From the NCBI GenBank assembly GCA_030432405.1, contig JAUIHG010000003.1, positions 1 to 58,540 on the forward strand: a stretch of 58,540 bases of DNA, in the 5' to 3' direction. Positions 23,145-30,569 of the stretch are shown here, in pieces. Position 1 is the first letter of the stretch, and every line of letters begins with the position of its first letter. Made by a program: the position numbers and the translations under genes. Source of the DNA: Bacteroidia bacterium. GTDB lineage: Bacteria > Bacteroidota > Bacteroidia > Chitinophagales > BACL12. The notes beneath the pieces are model-generated. The model saw nothing but the letters and a program-made list of their open reading frames with translations, ran no database searches and was not told the origin of the DNA.

Positions 23145-24767
23145 ATGGCCAATTCTAAGAACCTCTTCGCCAATTGGCGGCAAGACCTGCCCGCAGGGCT
23201 GGTGGTATTCCTGGTGGCCGTCCCGCTCTGCCTGGGCATTGCGCTGGCTTCGGGCGTACCGCTGTTTGCGGGGCTCATTGCCGGCATCGTCGGGGGCACG
23301 ATCGTGGCGGCCATCAGCGGTTCGCCGTTAGGCGTCAGTGGCCCCGCCGCCGGTCTGGTGGCCATCGTCCTGGTGGCCATTGAGAGCCTGGGCTATGAAA
23401 TGTTTCTGCTGGCCGTGGTGCTGGCGGGTGTGATGCAGTTTGTGCTCGGCCTCGCGCGGGCCGGCATCATTGCCTACTATTTCCCCTCGTCCGTGATCAA
23501 AGGCATGCTCTCGGGCATTGGTTTGATCATCATCCTCAAGCAGATTCCCCATGCGTTGGGCCATGACGAGGACTACGAAGGCGACCTCGACTTCCTGCAA
23601 CAGGACGGCGAAAACACCTTCACGGCATTCCTCAGCGCGCTGCAGCCCGGCTCCTGGACTACCGGAGCTGTGGTCATTTCTGCGGTCTGTCTGGCCATCC
23701 TCATTTTGTGGGAACAGCCGTTCATGAAGCGCGTTTCGTTGTTCAAGATCATCCAGGGCCCGTTGGTGGCGGTGATCGCCGGCGTGGTCATGCAATTGGT
23801 CTTTGCAGGTGGAAGCCTTGGCCTGAGCGGCGAACACCTGGTCACCCTGCCGGTGGCCGGTAGCTTCAACGATTTTCTGGGCCAGTTCACCATGCCGGAC
23901 TTCAGCGGATTTGCCAATGCACAGGTGTGGGTGACCGCCGCTACGCTGGCCCTGGTAGCGAGCATGGAAACCCTGCTCTGCGTGGAGGCCACCGACAAGC
24001 TGGACCCACACAAACGCCTTACCCCGACAAACCGCGAACTCCAAGCGCAGGGCGTGGGCAATATGGTCAGCGGCCTGATCGGCGGCCTGCCCGTCACCCA
24101 GGTGATCGTGCGCTCCTCGGCCAACATCCAGTCCGGTGGCCAGACCAAACTATCGGCCATTTTCCACGGCGTCCTTTTGCTGTTGAGCGTAGCCCTCATT
24201 CCGGGCATCCTCAACATGGTGCCGCTTGCCAGCCTGGCGGCCATCCTGCTGATGGTGGGCTACAAACTGGCCAAACCTTCGCTGTTCCGCGAACAGTTTG
24301 CCCACGGCTGGACGGTGTTCATTCCGTTTGTAGTCACCATCGTGGCCATCCTGGTCACGGACCTGCTGATCGGCATTGGCGTGGGCATGGCGGTGGCCAT
24401 TTTCTTCATCCTCCTGCGCCACTTCCGCACGCCGTTTTTCATCGATCAGGCCCTGGAAGGCGAGCAAACCGTGTTGACCATCACGTTTGCCGAAGACGTT
24501 TCCTTCCTCCACAAGGCAGGCTTGCTGACCACGCTCAAGCGCCTGCCCAACGGTTCCAAGGTGATCATCGACGGACACAATGCCCGGCGTATGGACGCCG
24601 ACATCCAGATCGTGATGGAAGAGTTCATGGAAACCGTGGAGGAGCGCAGCATCACCGTGGACCTGCAGGGTCTTGACCCAAAAACCATGTTGCCCGTTAC
24701 CCCTAGACCGGCACAAGTTCCCCCCTCCGCTCGTCCGGCGCATAAGGCGGCCGAAATGATGAAATAG
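23145..24767 (+). CDS. SulP-family inorganic anion transporter
   Basis: From ATG 23145 the protein has 540 residues. The N terminus NLFANWRQDLPAGLVVFLVAVPLCLGIALASGVP is the SulP/SLC26 signature, followed by around 10-12 membrane helices (GVSGPAAGLVAIV, GMLSGIGLIIILKQIPHAL, IPGILNMVPLASLAAILLMVGYKL). The C-terminal part (VLTITFAEDVSFLHKAGLLTTL, KVIIDGHNARRMDADIQIV) looks like a STAS domain. Substrate may be sulfate, bicarbonate or another anion; not decidable. A TetR regulator gene lies 27 bp downstream and may be co-transcribed. Confidence 0.92.
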   Translation: MANSKNLFANWRQDLPAGLVVFLVAVPLCLGIALASGVPLFAGLIAGIVGGTIVAAISGSPLGVSGPAAGLVAIVLVAIESLGYEMFLLAVVLAGVMQFVLGLARAGIIAYYFPSSVIKGMLSGIGLIIILKQIPHALGHDEDYEGDLDFLQQDGENTFTAFLSALQPGSWTTGAVVISAVCLAILILWEQPFMKRVSLFKIIQGPLVAVIAGVVMQLVFAGGSLGLSGEHLVTLPVAGSFNDFLGQFTMPDFSGFANAQVWVTAATLALVASMETLLCVEATDKLDPHKRLTPTNRELQAQGVGNMVSGLIGGLPVTQVIVRSSANIQSGGQTKLSAIFHGVLLLLSVALIPGILNMVPLASLAAILLMVGYKLAKPSLFREQFAHGWTVFIPFVVTIVAILVTDLLIGIGVGMAVAIFFILLRHFRTPFFIDQALEGEQTVLTITFAEDVSFLHKAGLLTTLKRLPNGSKVIIDGHNARRMDADIQIVMEEFMETVEERSITVDLQGLDPKTMLPVTPRPAQVPPSARPAHKAAEMMK

Positions 24768-24794
24768 CCGCCACCGCGCGCATAGGCATACCCC

Positions 24795-25541
24795 ATGAGC
24801 AAAAAAACCCCCGGCTCCCAGGATAGGCCAAGATTGCCCGAAGTGCCCAGTGCTTCCAGCATTTCGGTCAAAATCCACCTCAACGAAAGCCTGTTCCTTC
24901 GGGATCCGCAGGATTCCAAACTCGGCAGAAGCATTCTGCACGATGGTGCTGAACTCATCGACGAGCTCGGCTTCGAGGCCTTTACGTTCAAGAAGCTGGC
25001 CAAAAAAATGGGCTCCACCGAGGCGTCCATCTACCGCTATTTTGCCAACAAGCACCTCCTGCTGGTGTATCTGGCCTCCCTGTACTGGGCCTGGATCGAT
25101 TTTCGAATCCAAACCGAAACCGCGCACCTGCCGGAACCCAGTGACAAGATCCACAAGGTGATCGCCATTTTGATCCGCGCGGCCCAGCACCGCTCCGAAA
25201 TGGACCTGGTGGACATGAAGGTGCTTTACCGCATCGTGGTGGCGGAAAGCACCAAGGTCTACCACACCAAAACGGTGGACGAGGAAAACAAGTTGGGCCT
25301 GTTTTTGACCTACAAAGCGCTCTGCCGCCGGATAGCGGACATCCTGCTGTTGTACCGCTCGGATTACCCCTATCCGCGTACGCTGGCCAGCACCATGCTG
25401 GAGATGGCCAAAGACCAGGTCTACTTTGCCCAGCACCTGCCCCGTTTGACCGACATTCAACTCCAAGAGGGGAACCTCCAGCCTGTGGCCGACTGGCTGC
25501 AGCACCTGGTGTTCGGACAACTGGACAGTTTCAAAAGCTGA
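24795..25541 (+). CDS. TetR/AcrR-family transcriptional regulator
   Basis: The 248-residue protein has an N-terminal TetR helix-turn-helix (GFEAFTFKKLAKKMGSTEASIYRYFANKHLLLVYL) after a ~40-residue variable start. A long all-helical C-terminal domain (IHKVIAILIRAAQHRSEMD, ALCRRIADILLLYRSDYPYPRTLASTM) would form the ligand pocket and dimer interface. It is 27 bp downstream of the SulP gene, so it may regulate anion transport; this is inference from position only. The family call is confident. Confidence 0.88.
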   Translation: MSKKTPGSQDRPRLPEVPSASSISVKIHLNESLFLRDPQDSKLGRSILHDGAELIDELGFEAFTFKKLAKKMGSTEASIYRYFANKHLLLVYLASLYWAWIDFRIQTETAHLPEPSDKIHKVIAILIRAAQHRSEMDLVDMKVLYRIVVAESTKVYHTKTVDEENKLGLFLTYKALCRRIADILLLYRSDYPYPRTLASTMLEMAKDQVYFAQHLPRLTDIQLQEGNLQPVADWLQHLVFGQLDSFKS

Positions 25542-25568
25542 ACTGAATTTCGTCCTGACGGTATTTGA

Positions 25569-25576
25569 TACCTTTG
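25569..25576 (+). promoter_or_regulatory. -7 promoter element of YegP-like gene
   Basis: TACCTTTG, full match to TAnnTTTG, 22 nt before the ATG at 25599. Confidence 0.45.
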
Positions 25577-25598
25577 GGCAAACCCAACCCGAAGCACC

Positions 25599-25928
25599 AT
25601 GCCTTTCGAACTGTACAAAAGCGATTCTTCCGGCAAATACCACTTTCGCCTCAAGGCCAAAAACGGTGAAATCATCTTGACGAGCCAAGGCTACGCCAAG
25701 AAGGCTTCCGCCGAAAACGGCATCGACTCGGTGGTGAAAAACGCCAGCGAAGACTCCTTTGAAGTCAAGACGGCCTCCGACGGCCGAGAGTACTTTGTGC
25801 TCAAAGCCACCAACGGACAAGTCATCGGCCAAAGCCAGATGTACAAGTCCCACTCGGGCTGCACCAACGGCGTGCAATCGGTCATCCGCAACGCCAAGGA
25901 AGGCGGCATCAAGGACCTGACCGAGTAA
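25599..25928 (+). CDS. YegP (UPF0339/DUF1508) family protein
   Basis: The 109-residue protein contains two tandem DUF1508 repeats. Repeat one runs FELYKSDSSGKYHFRLKAKNGEIILTSQGYAKKASAENGIDSVVKNA; repeat two, from about residue 53, has the same pattern (DSFEVKTASDGREYFVLKATNGQVIGQSQMY, CTNGVQSVIRNA). This is the usual YegP architecture. The proteins are small, cytoplasmic, and of unknown role. It has its own -7 box and lies 57 nt after the TetR gene. Confidence 0.9.
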   Translation: MPFELYKSDSSGKYHFRLKAKNGEIILTSQGYAKKASAENGIDSVVKNASEDSFEVKTASDGREYFVLKATNGQVIGQSQMYKSHSGCTNGVQSVIRNAKEGGIKDLTE

Positions 25929-26064
25929 GGCCTCCAAAGGTCCGGGGCCGAAAACGGTCCCTTCCGGGAAGCAGCGCGGTCCATGGAAAACCGGTGCATA
26001 CCGGGTTCCGGCAGTGCAAGCTGCAGGTCCATCAAGGCTGCTTGCCCATCAACAGAAACGCATC

Positions 26065-26095
26065 CGGGCGGTTTCCCAATCAGGGAGACCGCCCG
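26065..26095. terminator. Perfect 13-bp hairpin between convergent genes
   Basis: CGGGCGGTTTCCC (26065-26077) and GGGAGACCGCCCG (26083-26095) pair over 13 bp (one T-G) with a 5-nt loop. It lies between convergent yegP-like and alkaline phosphatase genes, a position that suggests a terminator, though no long T run follows on either strand. Confidence 0.5.
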
Positions 26096-26173
26096 TCTTG
26101 TTGTTGTAAAACGCCGGGTCCGGGTTCGACCCCGTCTCGGGCTGGCCTTGCATGGCCTTGCGCCAAACCGAGT

Positions 26174-26198
26174 TGTGGTGTGGTGTGGTGCGGTGTGG
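26174..26198. repeat. TGTGG tandem microsatellite
   Basis: Five consecutive near-identical 5-mers (TGTGG, TGTGG, TGTGG, TGCGG, TGTGG). Confidence 0.6.
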
Positions 26199-26292
26199 TG
26201 CGCTTCGCGCGAACGCGCTGCCCGGCAACGGCGTTTTGTACCGCGCGTTCTGTTATACCGCGCGTTCCGCTATGGGAAACCCTGGATGGGGC

Positions 26293-27402
26293 TTATTCCC
26301 AGCCCATCGCCTGGCGCATCTTGGCGTGTATGGCCGTGTTCTCGTACATGCCGGCAAACAGCTCGGAAGAAGGGCCATACGCAAACACCGGTACCATGGT
26401 GGCCGTGTGCTTTTTGGTCGTGAAGGCGGTCTCAAAGGCAAACTCGTCCAGAATGCCCTTGTTGATGGCATAACCGCCCGTTTCGTGGTCCGCGGTGACC
26501 ACCACCAGGGTTTCGCCGTCCTGTTCCGCCCAATCCAGAATGGCGTTCAGGGTACGGTCAAAATCCAGCATCTCGTCCACGATCCAGTCGGAATCGTTGG
26601 CGTGTCCTCCCCAGTCGATTTGGGAGCCTTCCACCACGAGGAAAAAGGGCGCCTTGTTGGCTTCCAATTGCTCGATGGCCTTCATGCTGGCCGTGCGCAG
26701 GTAATCGAAAGGGCGTTGCTTGGCGCGCGGCGGTTCCACGCCGGGCAAGAGCACCATCTGGCGCGTCTTTTTCTGGATCCGCAAGTCGTCCAGTTTGGTG
26801 TGGACCCTGATCCCGCGCTCCGTCATTACCCGCACCAGATCCCGGCCATCCTGGCGGGCGTTGAATTGATCCAGGCCGTAGCCGATGGCCACATCCACCT
26901 GCGACAGTGCCAGGTCTTCGGCAATGGCCTCATAGTGGTTGCGGTCGTCGTCATGCGCATAAAAGCAAGCTGGCGTGGCATGGGTGATGGTGCTGGTGAC
27001 CGCCAGGCCCGTTTCATAGCCCTGCGCTTCGGCCTCTTCAAAGAGGGTTTGCAGGGGATTTTTGTTTTGGTCTACTGCGATGGCCCCGTTGTAGGTTTTT
27101 TCCCCGGTCGAAAAAGCCGTGGCACCCGCTGCTGAGTCGGTGATCAGGTCGTCGGCCGAATGCGTCTTCTGTACGCCCACGATCGGGAAGCGCTCAAAGA
27201 CGCTTTTGTTGTTGTTGGCGTAGTTGCCGGCCGTGATCTGGCTCAGGCCCATGCCGTCGCCCACCACAAAAATGACGTTGCGTACAGGCCGCTTGGGGTT
27301 GTGCACGGTTTCGGACAGGTATCCGGTACTGCTGCAGCCCGAGTGCAGGCTCGGCAGCAAAACGGCAACAGCGGTCAGGGCGAGGGTTCGGACAAAACGC
27401 AT
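26293..27402 (-). CDS. Alkaline phosphatase (PhoA family) lipoprotein
   Basis: From ATG 27402 the protein has 369 residues: lipobox LHSGC (Cys23) and then the alkaline phosphatase core. D49 in VVGDGMG, catalytic Ser90 in TDSAAGATAFSTGEKT, THATPACFY, EGSQIDWGGHAND and TADHETGGYA supply the metal ligands and nucleophile of the classic enzyme. It should release phosphate from phosphomonoesters at the periplasmic or outer face. An ORF extension to 27462 is less likely because the lipobox fits this start. A phosphate transporter gene lies 3 kb away on the same strand. Confidence 0.92.
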   Translation of the reverse strand: MRFVRTLALTAVAVLLPSLHSGCSSTGYLSETVHNPKRPVRNVIFVVGDGMGLSQITAGNYANNNKSVFERFPIVGVQKTHSADDLITDSAAGATAFSTGEKTYNGAIAVDQNKNPLQTLFEEAEAQGYETGLAVTSTITHATPACFYAHDDDRNHYEAIAEDLALSQVDVAIGYGLDQFNARQDGRDLVRVMTERGIRVHTKLDDLRIQKKTRQMVLLPGVEPPRAKQRPFDYLRTASMKAIEQLEANKAPFFLVVEGSQIDWGGHANDSDWIVDEMLDFDRTLNAILDWAEQDGETLVVVTADHETGGYAINKGILDEFAFETAFTTKKHTATMVPVFAYGPSSELFAGMYENTAIHAKMRQAMGWE

Positions 27403-27565
27403 GGAAAGGGGTTGGCAGGTCGGGAAAACTATGGGCACAAAGATCCCAAGCCCGGTCCGCAAGCACCACCCCTTTTTGCCTTCCGGCGAAAAACTTCACA
27501 ATCCGGCAAGATTCCGGATTGGCCACCTGCAATGCATTCCACCGCGTGTCTGAACCCTGACGGCC

Positions 27566-28804
27566 TCAGAAATCGCCCTGGAAAATGAACACCGGCCAGC
27601 CGTCCGGACTGGTGGCCACCCCATTCTGGATGGGGCCATTGCCGGCGCCGGGAATGGCATTTTGAACCTCCACGCCTTCGGCCTGCAAGGCCTCAATGCG
27701 CTCCGGCGCATTGCTGGAGAAATAGGTCAGCGCGGGTTTGTCAAAATGGGTGCTCTGGTGCAGGCCCAGGTTGATGGCGCCATCGCTGACAATGCCCCAG
27801 GGGTAGGGAACGGTGTTGTCGCCAGTGCTTTTGTAACCGACCATGCCGTACCAGGCCTTGGCCGAGTCGTAGTGCGTTACCGGAATGGCGATTTCGCCGA
27901 AGGCGCCGAGCTTGCCTTCATTGCCCTTTTTCGGCATGGCATGCGGTATATCAAAAGCAATAAAACCCAAACCAAAAATGGAGTCCGGATCTACAAAAAT
28001 GGTGTTTGGCGCCGGGCTCGACAGTTCCATCATGGGGATGGCGCCGGCCGCTTTGGCCTGCTCGGCCCTTTTGCGTGCCGCTTTCTGCCCAAAAACGCTC
28101 ACACCGAAATAGGTCATGCCGTCCATGTTCAATTGCACATTGACCGCGCCATCACTGAGCAGCACCCAGGGCCATGGAGCGTTGTCCTGGGCCAGCATTT
28201 TAAAGCCGAGTTTCTTGTAAAAGGCCACGTTGGCGGCCAGGTCCTCTGTGCCTATGGAAATGTGGGCGTAGGTATTGCTGGCTTCCATGGCGTCGGCAGC
28301 AGCACCGGACTCCGGGATATAATCGTAGTTGTATTCGATCTGTTCGTCGCCTTCGCTGCCCTCCAGGCGCACATTGGAACCTCCGGGATCTATGGTGTAG
28401 GTGATGCGGGAGGGCAGGTCGTGCTCGGGATTCTCAAAAACAACGCGGCCATCGGACCATTCGGTGATGTCAAAATCCACGGCTTCCTGACCCTGGACCT
28501 GAACGGTGTATACCCATTGCCCGTCCACGCGGTGCACCTCGAAAGTTTCAAAAAGGCGTTCGCCTTCCGAAAGGCGGGCAACGGCTTTGCCCGAATACCC
28601 TTCCCCGTTTTCGGCCATCTCCCAGGTCTCGTAGAGGTTCATTTGCGGGATGTGCCAGGTGCCCAGCAGAAAATCGAGTTCAGGCTTTTCCTGGGCCTTG
28701 CTTTGGCCAAAGGCAAAAAGCAAAAACGCAAAAGAAGCCGCGGCGAGCATCCGGGTGTTCAGTACCCGCAATGCATTTGCAAGGGATTTGGTCGTGGTGC
28801 GCAT
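27566..28804 (-). CDS. Secreted protein with DUF6265-like and two VOC-type domains
   Basis: The 412-residue protein has a signal peptide (FAFLLFAFGQSKAQ), an N-terminal beta-barrel domain (LDFLLGTWHIPQMNLYETWEMAENG, VFENPEHDLPSRITYTID, ~residues 40-165) like DUF6265, and two vicinal-oxygen-chelate (glyoxalase-fold) domains: YAHISIGTEDLAANVAFYKKLGFKML and IPVTHYDSAKAWYGMVGYKSTG. Exported VOC proteins are rare; the fold usually binds a metal or small ligand. A second start at M19 is possible. It is convergent with nothing nearby; the alkaline phosphatase gene follows 163 bp downstream on the same strand. Confidence 0.7.
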   Translation of the reverse strand: MRTTTKSLANALRVLNTRMLAAASFAFLLFAFGQSKAQEKPELDFLLGTWHIPQMNLYETWEMAENGEGYSGKAVARLSEGERLFETFEVHRVDGQWVYTVQVQGQEAVDFDITEWSDGRVVFENPEHDLPSRITYTIDPGGSNVRLEGSEGDEQIEYNYDYIPESGAAADAMEASNTYAHISIGTEDLAANVAFYKKLGFKMLAQDNAPWPWVLLSDGAVNVQLNMDGMTYFGVSVFGQKAARKRAEQAKAAGAIPMMELSSPAPNTIFVDPDSIFGLGFIAFDIPHAMPKKGNEGKLGAFGEIAIPVTHYDSAKAWYGMVGYKSTGDNTVPYPWGIVSDGAINLGLHQSTHFDKPALTYFSSNAPERIEALQAEGVEVQNAIPGAGNGPIQNGVATSPDGWPVFIFQGDF

Positions 28805-29005
28805 GAAGTGTGTTCTGTAGGGTGTGTTTGGGCTTGGCGTCCGCAGTGCAGCGCTCGATGGAGTACGATATGGGCATTCGGACGCGGTGGGCCTGTGAAG
28901 ATGCGGCAGGCTTGGGGGATATCAAATGCCGGAATTCGGGGATCTGCGCGTCAAAACAGCAGATGGGCCCCCAAACCGAAGCTTGGGTAGGCATCCCTAG
29001 ACCAC

Positions 29006-29062
29006 AAAAAAACCGCCCGCTGCTCCGATCCCACGCAATGCGCAACCGGAACAACGGGCGGT
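29006..29062 (-). terminator. Rho-independent terminator of yceI
   Basis: In the minus-strand transcript, arms 29047-29062 and 29012-29027 pair over 16 bp with two G-U pairs, then a T run (complement of 29006-29011). Position is 30 nt after the yceI stop. Confidence 0.85.
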
Positions 29063-29091
29063 AATGCCTTTATATAAGGTGGCTCGCAAGG

Positions 29092-29685
29092 TCAGCCCGG
29101 GAGCATGACCAATTTGACCTGCAGGTCGAAATCGTCGTAAATGGTCTTGTCGCCCAGGTTCGAGAAGAAGCTGCCCGAGCCGTAGCGGATGTCGTAATCC
29201 GTGCGGTCCAGGGTGATGTCGGCCGTGGCCATGCCGCCTTTCTGGTCCACATTGGCCAAAAAGCGGACCTCACGGGTTTTGCCTTTGATGGTGGCCTCGC
29301 CGGTGATCTTGTAGTCGCCGGGCGTGCCACGTGGTGCCACCTCGGTGATGCGAAACAGGGCCGAAGGATAGTTGGCCACGCCGAAGAAGTCGTCGGATTC
29401 CAGGTGGCCCTTCAGTTTGTCGGCCGTACCGCCCGTCAGGTCGGTGACCACAATGGTGGTCATATCAATTTCGAAATAGCCACCAGTGAGGGCACCATCA
29501 GCGAATTCCAATTTGCCGCTTTTCAGCAGGATGGTGCCTTCGTGTGCCCCGGTCACTTTGCGGCCCTTCCAGACGATCTGGCTTTGGGTCAGGTCCACTT
29601 GGGCCGTGGTGGCTTGGGGCTGCACAAAGGCAGAAGCCAGAAGAAAGGTGGCCGTAGCCAGCAGGGGGAGAATGATGCGTTTCAT
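29092..29685 (-). CDS. YceI-family periplasmic lipocalin-like protein
   Basis: From ATG 29685 the protein has 197 residues with a signal peptide (ILPLLATATFLLASAFVQPQ). The YceI signature runs SQIVWKGRKVTGAHEGTILL, GGYFEIDMTTIVVTDL, LKGHLESDDFFGVANYPSALF, DYKITGEATIKGKTREVRF, TADITLDRTDYDIRYGSGSFF. These proteins form a lipocalin-like barrel that binds isoprenoid or similar ligands in the periplasm. The MarR regulator lies 104 bp upstream on the same strand, so the two form an operon or regulated pair. Confidence 0.93.
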   Translation of the reverse strand: MKRIILPLLATATFLLASAFVQPQATTAQVDLTQSQIVWKGRKVTGAHEGTILLKSGKLEFADGALTGGYFEIDMTTIVVTDLTGGTADKLKGHLESDDFFGVANYPSALFRITEVAPRGTPGDYKITGEATIKGKTREVRFLANVDQKGGMATADITLDRTDYDIRYGSGSFFSNLGDKTIYDDFDLQVKLVMLPG

Positions 29686-29745
29686 GGGGATCAGGGGGTA
29701 ACGTTTGGGGTAGGAGAGGGTGTTCCGGACGCGTGGTCCGGTGGT

Positions 29746-29766
29746 GTTTTCGCCTCCGGCGAAAAC
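29746..29766. repeat. Dispersed palindrome copy 2, intergenic
   Basis: TTTTCGCC, TCC spacer, GGCGAAAA with flanking G and C that also pair: 9-bp arms, between marR and yceI. Confidence 0.65.
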
Positions 29767-29789
29767 AGGAACCGTTCGGTAGCGCAGCA

Positions 29790-30284
29790 TCAGGAACTGC
29801 AGCGCAGGCGGTCCAGCAGGGTATTCAGGGTTTCGGCGTCAGCCTCGGTGATGCCATCGGCCATGCCGACAAAGTTTTTTTCACGCCGATCAAGGTCCTC
29901 CATCAACTGAAGGCCTTCATCGGAAATGCTGATGTCCACCAGGCGCTTGTCTGAAGGGCACGTGCGGCGCTTTACCAGTCCTTTCTTGTGCAAGCGGTCC
30001 ACCAGGCGGGAGGTGTCGGACATACGGTCCAGCATCCGGGAGCGGATAATGGATGTCGAAATCGGTTCTCTGGCTCCGCGCAGGATGCGCAGAACGTTGT
30101 ATTGCTGCACGGTGATGCCGTAGGGTTCCATGCGCTCCCGCATGCGTTCCAGATGCCATCCGTAGGTGAACATCAGGTTGACCAAAGCCCGGTGCCGCTG
30201 CGAGGTAAAGGGTTTGGTTTGCCCGATTTCCTCTTCGATGGTGCGCAGTTTGCGGGCGCGGTAGGTTGGGGGTGTTTCGGACAT
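29790..30284 (-). CDS. MarR-family transcriptional regulator
   Basis: From ATG 30284 the protein has 164 residues: a winged-helix domain (YNVLRILRGAREPISTSIIRSRMLDRMSDTSRLVDRLHKKGLVKRRTCPSDKRLVDISISDEGLQLM) of the MarR fold, where the RRTCPSDKR loop is the wing. It lies just upstream of yceI. A 26-bp palindrome overlapping its own -7 box (30321-30347) marks a likely operator, so it probably represses itself and yceI, a pairing also seen elsewhere in Bacteroidota. Ligand unknown. Confidence 0.92.
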   Translation of the reverse strand: MSETPPTYRARKLRTIEEEIGQTKPFTSQRHRALVNLMFTYGWHLERMRERMEPYGITVQQYNVLRILRGAREPISTSIIRSRMLDRMSDTSRLVDRLHKKGLVKRRTCPSDKRLVDISISDEGLQLMEDLDRREKNFVGMADGITEADAETLNTLLDRLRCSS

Positions 30285-30320
30285 GGCGTTGAGGGTGTGT
30301 GCTTGGTGGATCAGCGCCAC

Positions 30321-30347
30321 AACTTCAATGTTGCAACATCAAAGTTA
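30321..30347 (-). promoter_or_regulatory. marR promoter with overlapping palindromic operator
   Basis: The 26-bp palindrome 30321-30346 has a perfect 12-bp core ATGTTGCAACAT (30328-30339), with AACTT and AAGTT at the ends. The -7 box TAACTTTG on the minus strand (30340-30347) overlaps it. Repressor binding would cover the transcription start, about 50 nt before the marR ATG. Confidence 0.65.
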
Positions 30348-30569
30348 TAACACGGAATTGAATTGCGCCATACCAGCGCAAAATTTTCTGCCAAGGCAAC
30401 ATCGTGCCTTGGGGCTTTTACCGGGGCCGGAACTGTCCTGGCCGCCTGCACCAAACCGTTTGCGGCGTGCTGCAAACGGCGCACGATCAACTCCCCACGG
30501 CAAAGACCTACGCGACAAAAGATAGTGCAGCAAAGGCTTTAGGCCCTCCTGCGGAATACTGCGTAAGGG

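Larger units (their letters stand above)
25929..26292. other. Intergenic region, 364 bp
   Basis: No gene is seen here. It holds a 13-bp hairpin (26065-26095), a tRNA-like 3' fragment (26106-26147), and a TGTGG tandem run (26174-26198). The bases have no convincing reading frame, and both flanking genes end here, so the region is a convergent gap. Confidence 0.5.

Noticed and set aside
24150-25937. 595-residue minus-strand open frame
   Set aside because: Spans three plus-strand genes with well-known domains (SulP, TetR, YegP).
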